Below the pieces are notes generated by a model, which was not told where the DNA came from, did not search any database, and saw only the letters and a program-made list of their open reading frames with translations. A DNA stretch of 64,000 nucleotides from Siphonodentalium dalli (Eukaryota > Mollusca > Scaphopoda > Gadilida > Siphonodentaliidae): the NCBI GenBank assembly GCA_032622095.1, contig CP136063.1, forward strand, positions 74,627,980-74,691,979, in the 5' to 3' direction. This document shows, piece by piece, positions 33,601-43,974 of this stretch. A program made the translations under genes and the position numbers. Positions within the stretch are counted from its first letter, which is position 1. Each line of letters starts with the position of its first letter.

Positions 33601-36600
33601 AATTGTTCAACAAAAAGATCAATGGCAAAATCCAAGTATTGTAGAATGCGAATCTGGTTCTCAATGAATACTCTCTTGAAAGGGACGCGTTCACCACCTT
33701 TCGACGTGGTTTGTGGTTCGGGGCTGGTTGTAATGTAGTGATTCCACATGGCACACGACCTTCGTCACCTTCTGTCCACATAAACAGAAGTTTGTCACGC
33801 TGTCGTCGATTGGGTGGTCTGTTGTTTTCAGGTATTCTTCCAGTTCTTCCCGTACATCGAGCCAATCAACGCTCAACTGGTCGACGGCGACGAATGGTAG
33901 GCGATGGCACATCGAATTAATTTCCGGCTCTCTGAATCAATTATACCGGGAGCGGTATATCGCATTTAGCATGCTGCATGAACAGTAACATGTTAGAACA
34001 AGAAAGAAATGGAATTAGATTCGAGGTCTATTTTGTATATATATATATCAGTTAAATATATCTGTAAAATATTCCTGTACTATATCTGGGCCCTTCCTGA
34101 TTAGCAGCTCTCATTTGCCGCTACCTACTGGAAGGGATAGTCAGTGGGGGCTCAGATCATGTTTGGACACCATGATGCGTGGTGTAATTGTTATGGTGGC
34201 GCGAACGTATATAGTTTTTTGTTCACTGCATGCAATACAACTATATTCAATTGAATTAATTGAATATTGAATTAAATTGATCTACATCAAATGTGTCAAC
34301 ATGACAAATTTCGACTCAGAAGATGAGTTAAACGCTCCAGACGATATCAGACTAAATTGCGTTCATACTCTAAAGTCACACATATATAAAACCCATAGTA
34401 CTCGCCACAACATACTAATCAAAATGCTAAAAATAGTAAACGACTGTTTCCACACACTCAATGACTTTTAATAAATCAAGCAATAAAATCTAACGATATC
34501 CCTAAACCATCCCATGACCGGATCTTCCTAAAAAAAATGCGAAAACCCTGTGCCAATGCGTTCACTTATATATGCAAGTCTCCCACAGGGAGCCTCGCAT
34601 ATACAAGCGAATGCAATGGTGTAGCAATATTTACAGTAACCTCGTAAGCCAGTGCGTTCTCTCATATATGCGAGGCTCCCTGTGGGATAGACTCGTAATG
34701 TACTGAATTTATTTGCGTGGAGAAAAATAAGTATACTCAGTTTAGTAAAATATAGACATACATTGTTCTTATACCAATCAGAACTATGGCATAAATAGTA
34801 TTATATTGTCAAATGTTTTTCCTTTGTTATGTAAACAAATGCAAAAATAAAACGATACATAACCTGGCTTTTGTTTAGATCCGGATATGGCAAATATAAA
34901 GAGCGTTGTTTGTTACTGTTTTCCTGATATGGAAATAAGAAAGAGCGTTTATATCATTTGTGTGTGATTAACCAATAGAAATACGATGTGTTATGTAAAC
35001 AAGCAAAACTTCTGTAACACAAGCAGGTTCTTGTTTACGCACATCATCGTACGTATTGACGACAATATAATATTTAAGCGCTGATTATGTTTGGCATATG
35101 AACAAAACTATATATATTTTAATATTCCTTCTGTTCAAGGCGATTTGAACAAATATGAATATCTCTGCATCGAACGCCGCCTGTGCATTTAAATTTAAGA
35201 ACAGAAACTATTTTAAATATTATCAATATTAATCGATAGAAGCATTTCCGGACAGGGGTCTTCGATTCATATCTAATATTGTATACCCCGGTAACTATAT
35301 AGCACATGTTTACAAAGAGATAAACCATCTTTATACCCCGGTAACTATAACACATGTTTACAAAGAGATAGACCAGCTTTATACCCCGGTAACTATAACA
35401 CATGTTTACAAAGAGATAGACCAGATTTATACCCCGGTAACTATAACACATGTTTACACAGAGATAGGCCATCTTTATAGCCCGGTAACTATACCACATG
35501 TTTGCACAGGGATAGACCATATTTATACCCCGGTAGCAATAACACATGTTTACAAAGAGATAGACTATCTTTATACCCCGGTAACTATAACACATGTTTA
35601 CAAAGAAATAGACAATCTTTACACCCCGCGGTAACTATAACACATGTTTACAAAGAGGTAGACTATATTTATACCCCGGTAACTATAACACATGTTTACA
35701 CAGAGATAGACCCCCTTTAACCGACACAATTCGTTATATTGCAGAGGACAATAAATTGACGTACGACGAATTTAGTCGGCTGATGTGCAGCATGGCAAAA
35801 GATCCAGAACAAGTGAAATCAGAAATGTTTGAAAGTTTGCAAGTTATTTCTCGACTAATGGAAGACAAGGGAGCTGACAAACTTCCGTTGGAAAAAGTTG
35901 TCGAGATTGTGTGTGGTGAAGACACGTCGGAGGATGATAAATCATATATTCGTAATGTGCTAACGGAAATAGATGAAAATGGCGATGAACACGATGGAAT
36001 GATATCTATAAGGGGTGAGTTCATTATCACTGTGCCTTATATATATATCGACACTGAAACGAGTTTAATTACACTAAATACACACATTTAAAGCCACGTG
36101 GCGGTTTGCGCTCCAAAATGTACATAATATTATTCGCTTTTGAATTTTTCTCAGTATCGAAATAGGTCGATAAATATCTGAACTACCTTTCTACGAGCAT
36201 TATGTAACCCCAAAAAAAAAACGCATTGAAGTAATGAAAAATACAATTGTGAATACGGTGTTTGGGTTCCAAACAGCAAACAGCCATCTGCACGTCATGG
36301 AATAGAAAAGGGCGTTCCGTGGTAGTCCATTCCTGATATGGTTGCAATAAAGAGCGTGTGTCTGACTTCTGTCGAAAAGATGAAAACGGCTGGAAAATGG
36401 CTGTGACTTTGGCAAAGTGTTTTTCAGAGCATATGAAGCCGGTATATCGAAAGTTTATTTATCGACCTCTCGTATCCGTCGCTCCAAATTATGTAGAGAA
36501 AAAAATTGTATTATAGGTTCGAATAAGCCATGTCCAGTCCAGTCCATGACTGGAGCTTCCTGAAAGAAAGAAATAAACTGTGCCAATGCATTCTCTTATA

Positions 36601-39600
36601 TGCGAGTCTCCCATTGGGAGACTCGCATATATAAGATACTACATTGGCCTAACAATATTGACCTTGAACTTGTAAGGCAGTGTTTTCTCTTATATAAGCG
36701 AGGCTCCCTATTGGAGACTCGATTATGTAAGAGAATGCACTGGCACACGACAGCGCAGATCCCGACACGAAAGGGTTACAAGGGACTAAATGTATTCGAA
36801 GTTGGTTCATGCGAAATAACAGTCTTTAATGATATATTATGTATTTGTTCTGGTGCATGAAACTGATTAGTTAGTATTCAGGCGCTAGTCAATTGGAGGA
36901 ATGTAACATTCGACTAACATCTCCGAAATATGAAGCAAATTGACCTTACCACTCCATGTAAAACATCGTCTGAACTACGCTGAATTGTAAATACTATATA
37001 TTGTAAATACTCGATTCGGGACGCATATATTGGCGATAAACTAACGAAACTATTTCGCCATCGAGAGTCACTGCATGCATTGCATTAATATTTTAGAATG
37101 ACGGTATGTGTTGTCAATTTGGATATAATATTTTTTTTTTAAACTACTCGGAATAATATTATTCTCCATTTCTATTTGATCACACTACCGGGGTGTTTCA
37201 CATCACTTTAAAACAACTATCAAGTACACGAAACAAGTATAATAACTTAATTCTTAGTTCTTATTTTCATTATTATTAACGCTCCAATAATGAGATTTCG
37301 CATGCAAAAACCATTGTGTAAACTGTACTGTTACAGTGGAGTTACCGATAACAAAATATAATTACTCCAATAAGATACCCAAGTTTGATAAACAAATTTG
37401 GAAAGGGTCAAAACATTGAACATGCAATTGCAATATTCTGAAAGTCATATTTCAACGCACTACAAGTTAGCGATGGATGTATGTTGACAAATCACACGCA
37501 ATATATCGTTACTGGAGAACAATCGACTATGAATGTAAGAACAAAGTTTTATAACGAACCAAAAGATATCTATATCTGATTTTGTGACGTCACCAATTAT
37601 TATCTAACACGACGCTGCTTTATTATTATTTGAGCGACCATTTTTGTCGCACAGTATATATTGGTGGGCTCAAAGCATTAATGTCGTAATCGGAAAATCT
37701 TGTTACTGTGTCTTTCGATTACTGGTATTGCAAATGAGAATTGTGAAAATTGAATTATAATTTAAATTCATTTGTGGTGGTAGTTTATACCTTTTATTGA
37801 GAAAGTATGGCACGATAAATAACGACACTAGTAACTACAGTCTACAACCTGCGAGGCGAGTAAAAAATGATCGAAATTCGTGATGGGAAATATAATAAGA
37901 TTCACATCACGAATTTACCGATCTACTGTGAGACAGCCTTTAATGTACATTAACATATATTTGATATGGAATTAATTGTTATCATAATACTACATATATA
38001 CTACTAGTATATAATGCATCTGGTATTCCACAAATATCATACTATTTTCTATAATCGAAAAAAACACATAATTGAACAAATGAACAAAGCAGAAGAAACA
38101 TACATTCTTGTAGGTTCTGGTAAATTCGGTCAATGAGGAAATTTACATAATGACGTCTTATGAATTAAATTAACATTATGAAATCGACACGCTTCTCCAT
38201 ATAGTATCTCAGCCGCAGCGCTCACACAGCGTCAAGAAATATATTGGTTAAATCCAGTACACATGTTCCCGTTCCCTTTCGACAAGGTATATCTAATTTC
38301 ACTTTGATGTTGTTAGTTTATACCATGTAGAGTCTAACTGTCAAATACCCGGAAATACGATTGGCCTAATTTATACTCGAAATTACGATTGGGGTCCACT
38401 CTTTCGATGAACCGTTGTGTACGGGGTGTATTAATTGCCGATAATCACCACACGAAATATAAGCTTACTATCTGGGATACATGGCGTTGCTCCGGTGAAG
38501 AATGCGTAATTTATTAGTGGCCCTTCAAGTCATTTAAAACAATTATTAGTCATCTGGGATAAACAGCGCTATTGTATGAGTCACCGGATACAGTTACGTA
38601 TCTATCATTTATCAAGTTGATAATAAATGCTCATTATTGCTAATTATTAGTACCTCTTTAAGTAAGTTGAGGTCAACATCACATATCCCGTGACAGTCCC
38701 CTTTTGTGCACCAATGTTCTCACATATCGCTGGACTGAACATAAACGCTCTTTATTGGTGATATATAATTACTAGTCCTCCTTTAAGTCAGCTGAGGTAA
38801 AATACGCTAATCTCATGACAATCGCCTTGGCAAGTGATCACTCCACCAAGGAACGCCCTTTATTGCTCATATTTCCACATTTAAGTCGTCTCAGGTCAAT
38901 GGCATCTGTCTCATGACACGCTATGGCTCAATTTATCCCCGTGTTTCAATTTTAACGACCACATTGCAACCATTTTGAATATATAATTAATGATTTAGTT
39001 AAATTTATTATTTGTGCCATTTTAAGACATCTGAGGTCGACGGGACATACCTAATACGATTTTCCTGGTCAAATTACTCATCTGTACACATTTTCAACTA
39101 CGATGATCCAGATCCAACCTTTTGGTCGCATCTAGCCAAAATATATATAGTAATTATTATTGCCCTTTTTAGACATCTGATCATCTGATGTGAACGGGAC
39201 ATATCCAATAACGCTTCCAGAGTCAAGTTACCCCTATGTACATATTTTCAGCTCCCATGGTCCAGCCGTTTGTTCGCCTATATAAGCGGACAAACAAACA
39301 CAATTGATATATATATATATAGGAGATATAGCACAGTAGCATGTTATATTTTATGCTCCGAAACATGCCGAGCATTGCTCTTTGAACATGCTTGGGACTA
39401 TACAACACACCAGACGCCTATTTTTAGAAGCAAATTTAATTTTTGAGACAGAGACCATTAACACCATCACACACACATTATCAGTATCAGTATCACCATA
39501 CTCGTCATCACCATCACCATCTTCATCATGAGTACATATATGTAGATATATCCAGTGTCAGATATTAACATCCTTTACTATAATTCATCATTATTGGTTC

Positions 39601-40600
39601 ATACGTCTATACATATCGATTATTTGTTACATGCTTTATAAATATCCATAGCATTGAGGAAATAAAGATAAAATAATAATATAAAAAAAAAATGTCAATT
39701 GGACAAAAGTGATAAAGGAAACCGTGGATATCGAATGTAATAAATAAAATAAATAAATAAATTTAGTTTAAAGCCGTAAATCCTCATAGAGCTCTTAGGC
39801 TTTACATCAATACATATATAATGATGATTAGAACATAGTAAGAAATATCAATTATGTACAATGAGCTGCTCATCTGGCTACCATCAGTGGATCGGATGAT
39901 ACACACGTTGAAACAGATGCGTTTTAAGTTTAGATGTGAACATTTTAAGCGACTGGGGTGCCCTCAAGTGAGCAGGCAATTTATTCCAGAGAAATGGTGA
40001 AGCCACGGAAAAGGCCCGGTCACCAGCTGTTACGAGGTCACCCGGTACAAACACAAGGCTGTGAGAACTTTCAGACCGCAGAGGCCGCGGAGGAACATAT
40101 CGAGAAATCAAGTCTGCCAAGTATGATGGGGCCTCGCTATTCAGACACTTGTGCGTTAATTTCAAAATTTTGAATTCAATCCGTTCCCTCGGAGGTAACC
40201 AGTGGAGCTCGCGCAATAATGGCGTGACGTGATCATATTTACGGCTCATAAAAATAACTCGTGATTCAGATTTCTGCACATTTTCGATTTTGTCCAAGAT
40301 AGACTGGTTGCAGCCGTACAACAGAGAATTGCAGTAGTCCAGACGACTTGTACACAACTGCTGTCATGCGGTGCATGCACATGAACATATACCCTTTATG
40401 GACGTGGCAACCCATCAGAACGTTTCCTTGATTATGTAAACATGTGACCATCATCTTGCCGCTAGTGTTAGCTGTAAGGTATTAGACAGTTGTAGCGTAC
40501 AAGCATGATGTGATTTCCGACCTACATGTTCATGTATAGTTTATTTCATTTTTGTTCATTTAAATTTTCAGAACTCGCAGATTTGCTATGCTCATGCTAA
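27244..40600 (+). CDS. calmodulin-like degenerate EF-hand protein with Glu-rich extension (5' incomplete)
   Basis: Join(27244-27658, 31832-31978, 35745-36014, 40572-40600): 861 nt, 286 codons plus stop. Donors are GTGAGT, GTTTGT and GTGAGT; every listed junction is phase 1 and the frame stays open throughout. Residues 1-138 are an acidic low-complexity region, roughly half Glu. Residues 139-286 (about 148, the length of calmodulin) align in order with a four-EF-hand protein: FREWFDEFATEEDEEG (EF1), the linker GQNPT identical to the calmodulin GQNPT, KLTYDEFSRLM (EF2), SEMFESLQVISRLMEDKG (EF3) and DENGDEHDGMISIRELADLL (EF4). The loops are altered: EF1 lacks the first Asp, EF2 is shortened, EF3 has no loop ligands and EF4 carries about three extra residues, so calcium binding is doubtful except perhaps in EF4. 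The first exon with the start codon is not found. Confidence 0.75.
27747..28159 (-). mobile_element. family J TTAA element, intact, with paired hairpins
   Basis: Left TTAA-CTCTTTACCCAACAAAACGG; right CCGTTCTGTTGGGTAAAGGG-TTAA. Hairpins at 27888-27962 and 28063-28139 each have ~30-bp stems (CCAATGCATTCTC-TATATATGCGAG type) around GTCGACC/GGTCGCC. Spacer 27963-28062 is AT-rich. It lies 88 bases inside the first intron of the calmodulin-like gene. Confidence 0.8.
28164..28828. other. intron sequence, nothing recognised
   Basis: AT-rich intron of the calmodulin-like gene with no noted repeat. Confidence 0.35.
28830..29076. repeat. long inverted repeat (foldback element)
   Basis: Outer words CACTAACTCGCGGCC and GGCCGCGACCCAGTG, then CCGTGGTTTTAGT / ACTAAAACCACGG, AGTTTTGGAGTAGCATT / AATGCTACTCCAAAACT, and CATATATGGA / TCCATATATGG pair across the centre near 28940. 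Confidence 0.8.
29120..29440 (+). repeat. family E interspersed repeat
   Basis: 'GAAATCAACCAACAACCGAGTG', 'GAGTTGGCTC' and 'TTTTTTGGAAGAATCTCGAAACTGGA' follow the order at 7500-7700. Confidence 0.45.
29471..30321 (+). mobile_element. family A TTAA-flanked MITE interrupted by a hairpin insertion
   Basis: Left TTAA-AGCCACGTGGCGATTTGAGC; right GAGCAATATCCA-TTTAA. The family A interior stops at about 29550 (ATAGGTCGCTAAATA) and resumes at about 29970 (CAATAAATATCTGAACTACC). The ~420-bp insert contains the hairpin at 29558-29706. Confidence 0.7.
29558..29706. repeat. large hairpin (family I), second copy
   Basis: 'GAACATGATAACGTTATTGCACGAGTTTGTTGTG' pairs with 'ACGACAAACGAGTGCAATAACGTTAACGTGTTC', and 'GGTAAAACGAGAACC' with 'GGTTCGAGTTTTACC'. 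The right end ('GTGTTGTTCTATGTTTATTG') resembles that of 5235-5375. Confidence 0.8.
30362..30919 (+). mobile_element. hAT-like element with poly-G/poly-C ends and 9-bp target duplication
   Basis: It is bounded by TGCATAGTG on both sides (30353-30361 and 30920-30928). The element starts CGGGGGG… (17 or more G) and ends …CCCCCCTCG (14 C). The interior 'CAGTTTTTTCCCG', 'TCGGAAAA' and CCACCCCC tracts resemble family L at 14315-15166. It is inside the first intron of the calmodulin-like gene. Confidence 0.65.
31060..31831. other. intron sequence, nothing recognised
   Basis: The acceptor region of the next exon is TATTCTCATCTGCAG at 31817-31831. No repeat was noted. Confidence 0.35.
31832..31978 (+). 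CDS. calmodulin-like gene, EF1-EF2 exon
   Basis: Acceptor CATCTGCAG; donor G|GTTTGT at 31979, chosen over GTAGGT at 31975 because only phase 1 joins the next exon in frame. It encodes QFREWFDEFATEEDEEG…VKPEQLECLW and GQNPTGEDMCAICEA, matching the position of calmodulin's first hand and the linker into the second. Confidence 0.75.
32080..32530 (+). mobile_element. LINE 3' UTR-like sequence (RTE-like)
   Basis: The stretch 'CACACCAAATTTGGTTGAAAT' + 'CGGTCCAGGGGTCCGGGAGA' followed by GGACAGACATACATACAGAC microsatellite resembles the 3' ends of RTE-type LINEs from memory. No protein frame remains. Confidence 0.4.
32662..32813. repeat. near-perfect palindrome, arms ~65 bp
   Basis: 'AAGGATTAACTGTCATGTGGACTG' and 'GTAACCGTGAGGTAAGTGGTCATAACTTGT' are mirrored by 'ACAAGTTATGACCACTTACCTCACGGTTAC' and 'CAGTCCAAATGACAGTTAATCCTT'; loop about 15 bases. 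Confidence 0.85.
32830..33530. other. intron sequence, nothing recognised
   Basis: A locally less AT-rich segment (32990-33140, 33280-33350) has CG-containing words, but no frame or repeat could be assigned. Confidence 0.3.
33554..33912 (-). pseudogene. possible decayed MULE-type transposase 3' fragment
   Basis: Two overlapping minus frames each carry parts of one plausible protein. One gives LPFVAVDQLSVDWLDVREELEEYL and RTTNHVERW; the other gives FMWTEGDEGR near the middle. The order 'LPFVP-D-V…W-EG…RTNNHVEGW' is typical of Mutator-like transposase C-termini from memory. At least two frameshifts are needed. It is inside the second intron of the calmodulin-like gene. Weak call. Confidence 0.3.
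34545..34695. repeat. paired hairpins (family J core)
   Basis: 'CCTGTGCCAATGCGTTCACTTATATATGC' … 'GCATATACAAGCGAATGCAATGG' is the first hairpin, around CTCCCACAGGGAG. The second begins 'CCAGTGCGTTCTCTCATATATGCGAGGCTCCCTGTGGG' and loses its right arm. Confidence 0.65.
34695..35190 (+). mobile_element. family C MITE, decayed left end
   Basis: Shares 'GACAGACTTTGTTCTTATACCAATCAGAA'-type blocks, GATCCGGATATGG, AAAGAGCGTT (twice) and 'CGAACGCCGCCTGTGCATTTAA' at its right end with 6241-6749. Confidence 0.65.
35282..35712. repeat. 48-bp tandem repeat, ~9 units, in an intron
   Basis: The unit is CCCCGGTAACTATAACACATG + TTTACAAAGAGATAGACCAGC + TTTATA; CCCCGGTAAC recurs every 48-50 bases from 35286 to 35674. 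Because 48 is divisible by 3, the minus strand is open for 158 codons with a 16-residue repeat (CYSYRGIKMVYLFVNM); I regard this as incidental. The array ends about 30 bases before the acceptor of the next exon. Confidence 0.9.
35745..36014 (+). CDS. calmodulin-like gene, EF2-EF4 exon
   Basis: Acceptor CGTTATATTGCAG, then 270 bases in phase 1, donor GTGAGT at 36015. It encodes KLTYDEFSRLM, the central segment MAKDPEQVKSEMFESLQ, the third degenerate hand and the fourth-hand loop DENGDEHDGMIS. Confidence 0.8.
36092..36533 (+). mobile_element. family A TTAA-flanked MITE
   Basis: Left TTAA-AGCCACGTGGCGGTTTGCGC; complete family A order with paired GGGCGTT/AAAGAGCGTG module; right end GAATAAGCCATGTCCAGTCC with the TTAA lost. 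It begins 73 bases after the donor of the EF2-EF4 exon. Confidence 0.75.
36575..36755. repeat. paired hairpins (family J core)
   Basis: 'TGTGCCAATGCATTCTCTTATATGCGAGTCTCCC' mirrored to 'ACTACATTGGCC', then spacer, then 'GGCAGTGTTTTCTCTTATATAAGCGAGGC…' mirrored to 'AAGAGAATGCACTGGCACA'. Confidence 0.7.
36840..37015 (+). repeat. family H interspersed repeat
   Basis: 'TATTCAGGCGCTAGTCAATTGGAGGAATGTAACATT' and 'AAAACATCGTCTGAACTACGCTGAA' are found, inverted and split, at 54180-54240 and 53195-53250. Confidence 0.65.
37016..38640. other. intron sequence, nothing recognised
   Basis: About 1.6 kb of AT-rich sequence without repeats or frames I can assign. Confidence 0.35.
38640..39340. repeat. decaying tandem repeat ending in an RTE-like 3' end
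   Basis: 'AAGT-A-CTGAGGTCAACGG-ACAT' recurs at about 38658, 38783, 38882, 39024 and 39170 (spacing 100-145). The last unit ends CCAGCCGTTTGTTCGCCTAT + AAGCGGACAAACAAACACAA + (TA)n, a LINE-type 3' end. Confidence 0.5.
39735..40358 (-). mobile_element. 5'-truncated L2/CR1-type LINE, C-terminal part of ORF2
   Basis: The frame 40357-39884 reads SRLDYCNSLLYG, LDKIENVQKSESRVIF, LLRELHWLPPRERIEFKIL, KCLNSEAPSYLADLI and SPFLWNKLPAHLR. This is the conserved region downstream of the reverse transcriptase in L2/CR1-type LINEs. The frame is intact to its stop. The 3' tail is an (ATTT)n microsatellite at 39738-39766 (plus strand TAAATAAATAAA). The sharp left break at 40358 fits 5' truncation on insertion. 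It lies in the last intron of the calmodulin-like gene. Confidence 0.8.
40572..40600 (+). CDS. calmodulin-like gene, terminal exon
   Basis: Acceptor TTTAAATTTTCAG. Phase 1 joining gives ELADLLCSC and a TAA at 40598-40600, completing the second helix of EF4 and ending where calmodulins end. The 73-codon frame that overlaps it is in another phase and is not used. Confidence 0.65.
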
Positions 40601-41135
40601 CGCCACTGATGCAGCACATCGCACACAAACAACTCCACATGAATATTCCAGCGGAGAGGGCTTCAGAAGGCGTTCAACTGAAGTCAACAAAATATCGAAA
40701 TGAGTTATTCTGTGTTACCCGGAACCGATTCTCACCCAAAATACTATCAATATGCGAGAAGACTCATTCCACGAGATGTTACTACAAGATGTTCTACCAA
40801 ATTGGCTAGCATTGCAGTTTCTGATAATCCAGGACTACTACATTCATGGTGAAATATTCGCGACCCATCCTTAATAATCACCGTATATATAATGCACTAA
40901 ATTAAGCATAGGATAAAGGTATACCGCGAGGCCTCATTTAACTTTTACGAATTTCGCTTTTTTGCCGCGAAATTTGGTGTAAAGCGTGTGCTATTCGACC
41001 GAAATGTTACCAATTATCAATCACCTCTCCCCCAAAGGGAGATCGATACAAATTACCATACAATGTCTGCGCAAACCACAACCCCCCTGAACGTGTACCC
41101 CGATAGCGACTGTGTGTGCGGATATCCCTATATAA

Positions 41136-41250
41136 CAGTAATGCCCTAAATAATCGACTCCTTAACCACAGCAGAAACACTGGTAATTTTTCAGGATTCA
41201 GTCGGAAATATGGCTTGTTGCCATTCGTCGGAAAACTCTCAATGAGCATT
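41136..41250 (+). mobile_element. family K MITE, right half lost
   Basis: CAGTAATGCCCTAAATAATC through GGCTTGTTGCCATTCGTCGG, then broken at about 41250, next to a hairpin. Confidence 0.7.
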
Positions 41251-41254
41251 AAAG

Positions 41255-41410
41255 ACCATGTGCCAGAACATTCTCTTATATATGGGAGTCTCACATAGGG
41301 AGACTCCTCGGTTATATAAGTGAATGCACTGGCTTACAAGGTCCAGGTAAATATTGTAAGGCCAATGCATTCTCTTATATATGCCAGGCTCCCTATCCAC
41401 AGGGTTTTCG
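41255..41410. repeat. paired hairpins (family J core), second one truncated
   Basis: 'TGTGCCAGAACATTCTCTTATATATGGGAGTCTC…' mirrored to 'GAATGCACTGGC'; the second hairpin starts 'GGCCAATGCATTCTCTTATATATGCC' and loses its right arm. Confidence 0.6.
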
Positions 41411-41576
41411 GAAAATTTCAGGAAGATCCAGTTATGGAATGGCTAAGTAAACAACAAAACTGTTACAGTGATTAGTACACATTGGGTAAATTTGGAGTAG
41501 ACATTGGGAAAGATTGTTGTGAAAGGGGCCTGTATTTGGTCCTGGCTGCTACCCAAGATAATCCCTGGTTCGAGTT

Positions 41577-41790
41577 ATAGTAATGCCCAAAGTATATGAC
41601 CCTTTAACCACAGCAGAATTATGGGAAATTTTTCAGGATTTAGTCGTAAATATGGCTTGTTGCTATTCACCGGAAAGCTCTCAGTGAGAGCTTTCCGATG
41701 AATGGCAACAAGCCATATTTCCGACTAAATCCTGAAAAATGACCCATAATTTTGCTGTGGTTAAGGAGTCGATTATTTAGGGCATTACTG
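41577..41790 (+). mobile_element. family K Tc1-type MITE
   Basis: AGTAATGCCC … GATTATTTAGGGCATTACTG-TA. Nearly perfect foldback with centre AAAGCTCTCAGTGAGAGCTTT. Confidence 0.85.
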
Positions 41791-41989
41791 TATGGAGCCA
41801 CGGACAAGCAGAGAAGTGGCCCGTTCAAAACAAAATCTCACAGAATATCTAAAATAAGAGAACAGCAACATTTCGGAACTATTGTTGTGACATATTTTCT
41901 CTGTTTCGTGTAAGAATCGTTTGTTCAAATGTCGCTTTCTTTCGTGAGCATGTTAAAATGTTTGTGTACAGCACTCTGTAAATGATATA

Positions 41990-42240
41990 CATAATGCAAT
42001 AACACTTTCTTTACTAAATAGATTCTCCCATCCAGTTATAACGTATGCATTGAAATTGTCTATTATTCATTCAGAGGGGTGTTCATGTAACAAAGGCAGA
42101 CATACAAACATATCATACAAGAGCAGAATTATTCATATCCATTGGCGGGTAATATTTAGATAATATATTCGTTTGTTGAATTTATTATCTGAAAATTTCC
42201 GAAGGGAGCTACTCGTCAAATTTTATTCAGTACGGAAAGG
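41990..42240 (-). repeat. family D repeat
   Basis: Inverse order of 19130-19400: 'TTTACTAAATAGATTCTCCC', 'TATTATTCATTCAGAGGGGTG', and the palindrome 'TTTAGATAATATATTCG…GAATTTATTATCTGAA'. Confidence 0.6.
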
Positions 42241-42408
42241 ACAGAGACCCATAATATCGTTTTAGGATATACTGAACCCACATGAACGCATACCCCGTTT
42301 GACCATGTCGACAGTGACGCTCTCTGAATTCGCTTCCAACGCATTCTCATCCCTTCCACGATTATAGAGAGGTTTCGCAAATAAAGGGCAAACTGTTACT
42401 GACGTTAA

Positions 42409-42930
42409 CGGCACGGGCGGCGTTCGTTGCAGAAATATTCATATTTGTTCAAATCGCCACCAACGGAAGGAATATTAAAATATATACAGTTTTGTTCATA
42501 TGCCAAAAATAATCAGCGCGTAAATAGTATATTGTCGCCAAGACGTACGCAGGTGTACGTAAACAAGAGCTTGCTCGTATTACAGAAGTTTTGCTTCTGT
42601 TTACATAACACAGCGCAATTATATTGGTTAATCACACACAAATGATATAAACGCTCTTTATTATTTCCGTATCAGGAAAACAGTAACAAATAACGCTCTT
42701 TAGTGTGTTATCGTATCCGGATCTAAACAAAAGCCAGGTTCCGTAACATTTTTTGCTTTTGTTTACATAACAAAGGAAAAACGTTTGACAATAACATACT
42801 GTTTATGCCATATGTCTGATTGGTATAAGAACAAAGTCTGTCTATATTTTACTATTATTTCGGTCTATGGCGGTTTTTGACGGAGCTGGATATTGTAACA
42901 GCATACCACCGCCAACGCCGCCCGTATCTT
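42409..42930 (-). mobile_element. family C TTAA-flanked MITE (522 bp)
   Basis: TTAA (42405-42408) + CGGCACGGGCGGCGTTCG … ACGCCGCCCGTATCT + TTAA (42931-42934). Interior is the reverse of 6241-6749. Confidence 0.8.
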
Positions 42931-42999
42931 TAAAATCACATGTATCATTTGAGCTCCTAAATATACCATATATGCAGTGGTGTTTACCATGATGAGGAT

Positions 43000-43970
43000 G
43001 AGCATTTCATCTACAGCAATATGAAAGGTCTACGACTGACAATTACATTTCGAGCGATAAATATTCCACTGTTGAAATATCGAAGGCTGTTTTGGACGTA
43101 TCTGTATTGGGCGTGCTAATACCAGACAACACACAAAATGTAACCATTTTATCGCGATTCAAAATCAAATGTTCTGTGGAGAATTATAGGAGTAAAGGCC
43201 ACCCCCTCTTTTGAAATGTAGCATTTATATTACTTTATTGAGTCTTTTATTTCACAGATGACAATTGTGTTGGAGTATTGTACATGTTCGGTTCAATCGA
43301 AGATCACAGTATTTGTGTGGGCCAAACATTAATATAATACTACAAATATTAACAATAACGAACGAGCCGAAATAATTATACATGTATCAATTTATTTGCA
43401 ATTACAGAGAAAAACAAACCGTGCAACATAATGAGTAATGTATGCGATAGTATCAGACATTCATACAAACAATAACCTTAATTATGCGAAACCTCTCACT
43501 TATCCAGAAGGTCTATGTACATGTATAATTTCATCCCGAATAATCACGTTCGTACGCCATTCGGTCAGTCGATTCGATTATTTGATTTCATATGTTCAGC
43601 TATTTTATTTTATACGTTAATAAAATATATGATTTTTGCCTGGTGTTCTTTCACCCAAAATAGGTGAATTAATAACTCCATACATTTTATTGGTGTGTGT
43701 GTCATGTTTCTAGACATGGAGGAAATGAGTAAATGTTAGTCCAAAATACATTTCACACTAACGATGGTTTTGTTGTTTATTTCGAGGAATCACACCGAAT
43801 CGGATGAAATCAGCCCAATACTATTGACAGGTGTAATGTAACACTCTGCAGTGGGTTAGGGTTTGTACGCATTGGCGAATGTCGCTTAAAATGGTCAAAA
43901 GAGTCAACTAGAATGTAACGGTGTGTGTATTTGTTAACAGACATTGTTTAACGTATAACAACATGATATT
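43000..43970. other. nothing recognised
   Basis: AT-rich; frames under 65 codons. Confidence 0.35.
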
Positions 43971-43974
43971 CAAT

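Noticed and set aside
35119-35595. 158-codon minus frame with 16-residue repeats
   Set aside because: It arises because the 48-bp tandem unit is a multiple of three. It has no start context, splice sites or similarity.
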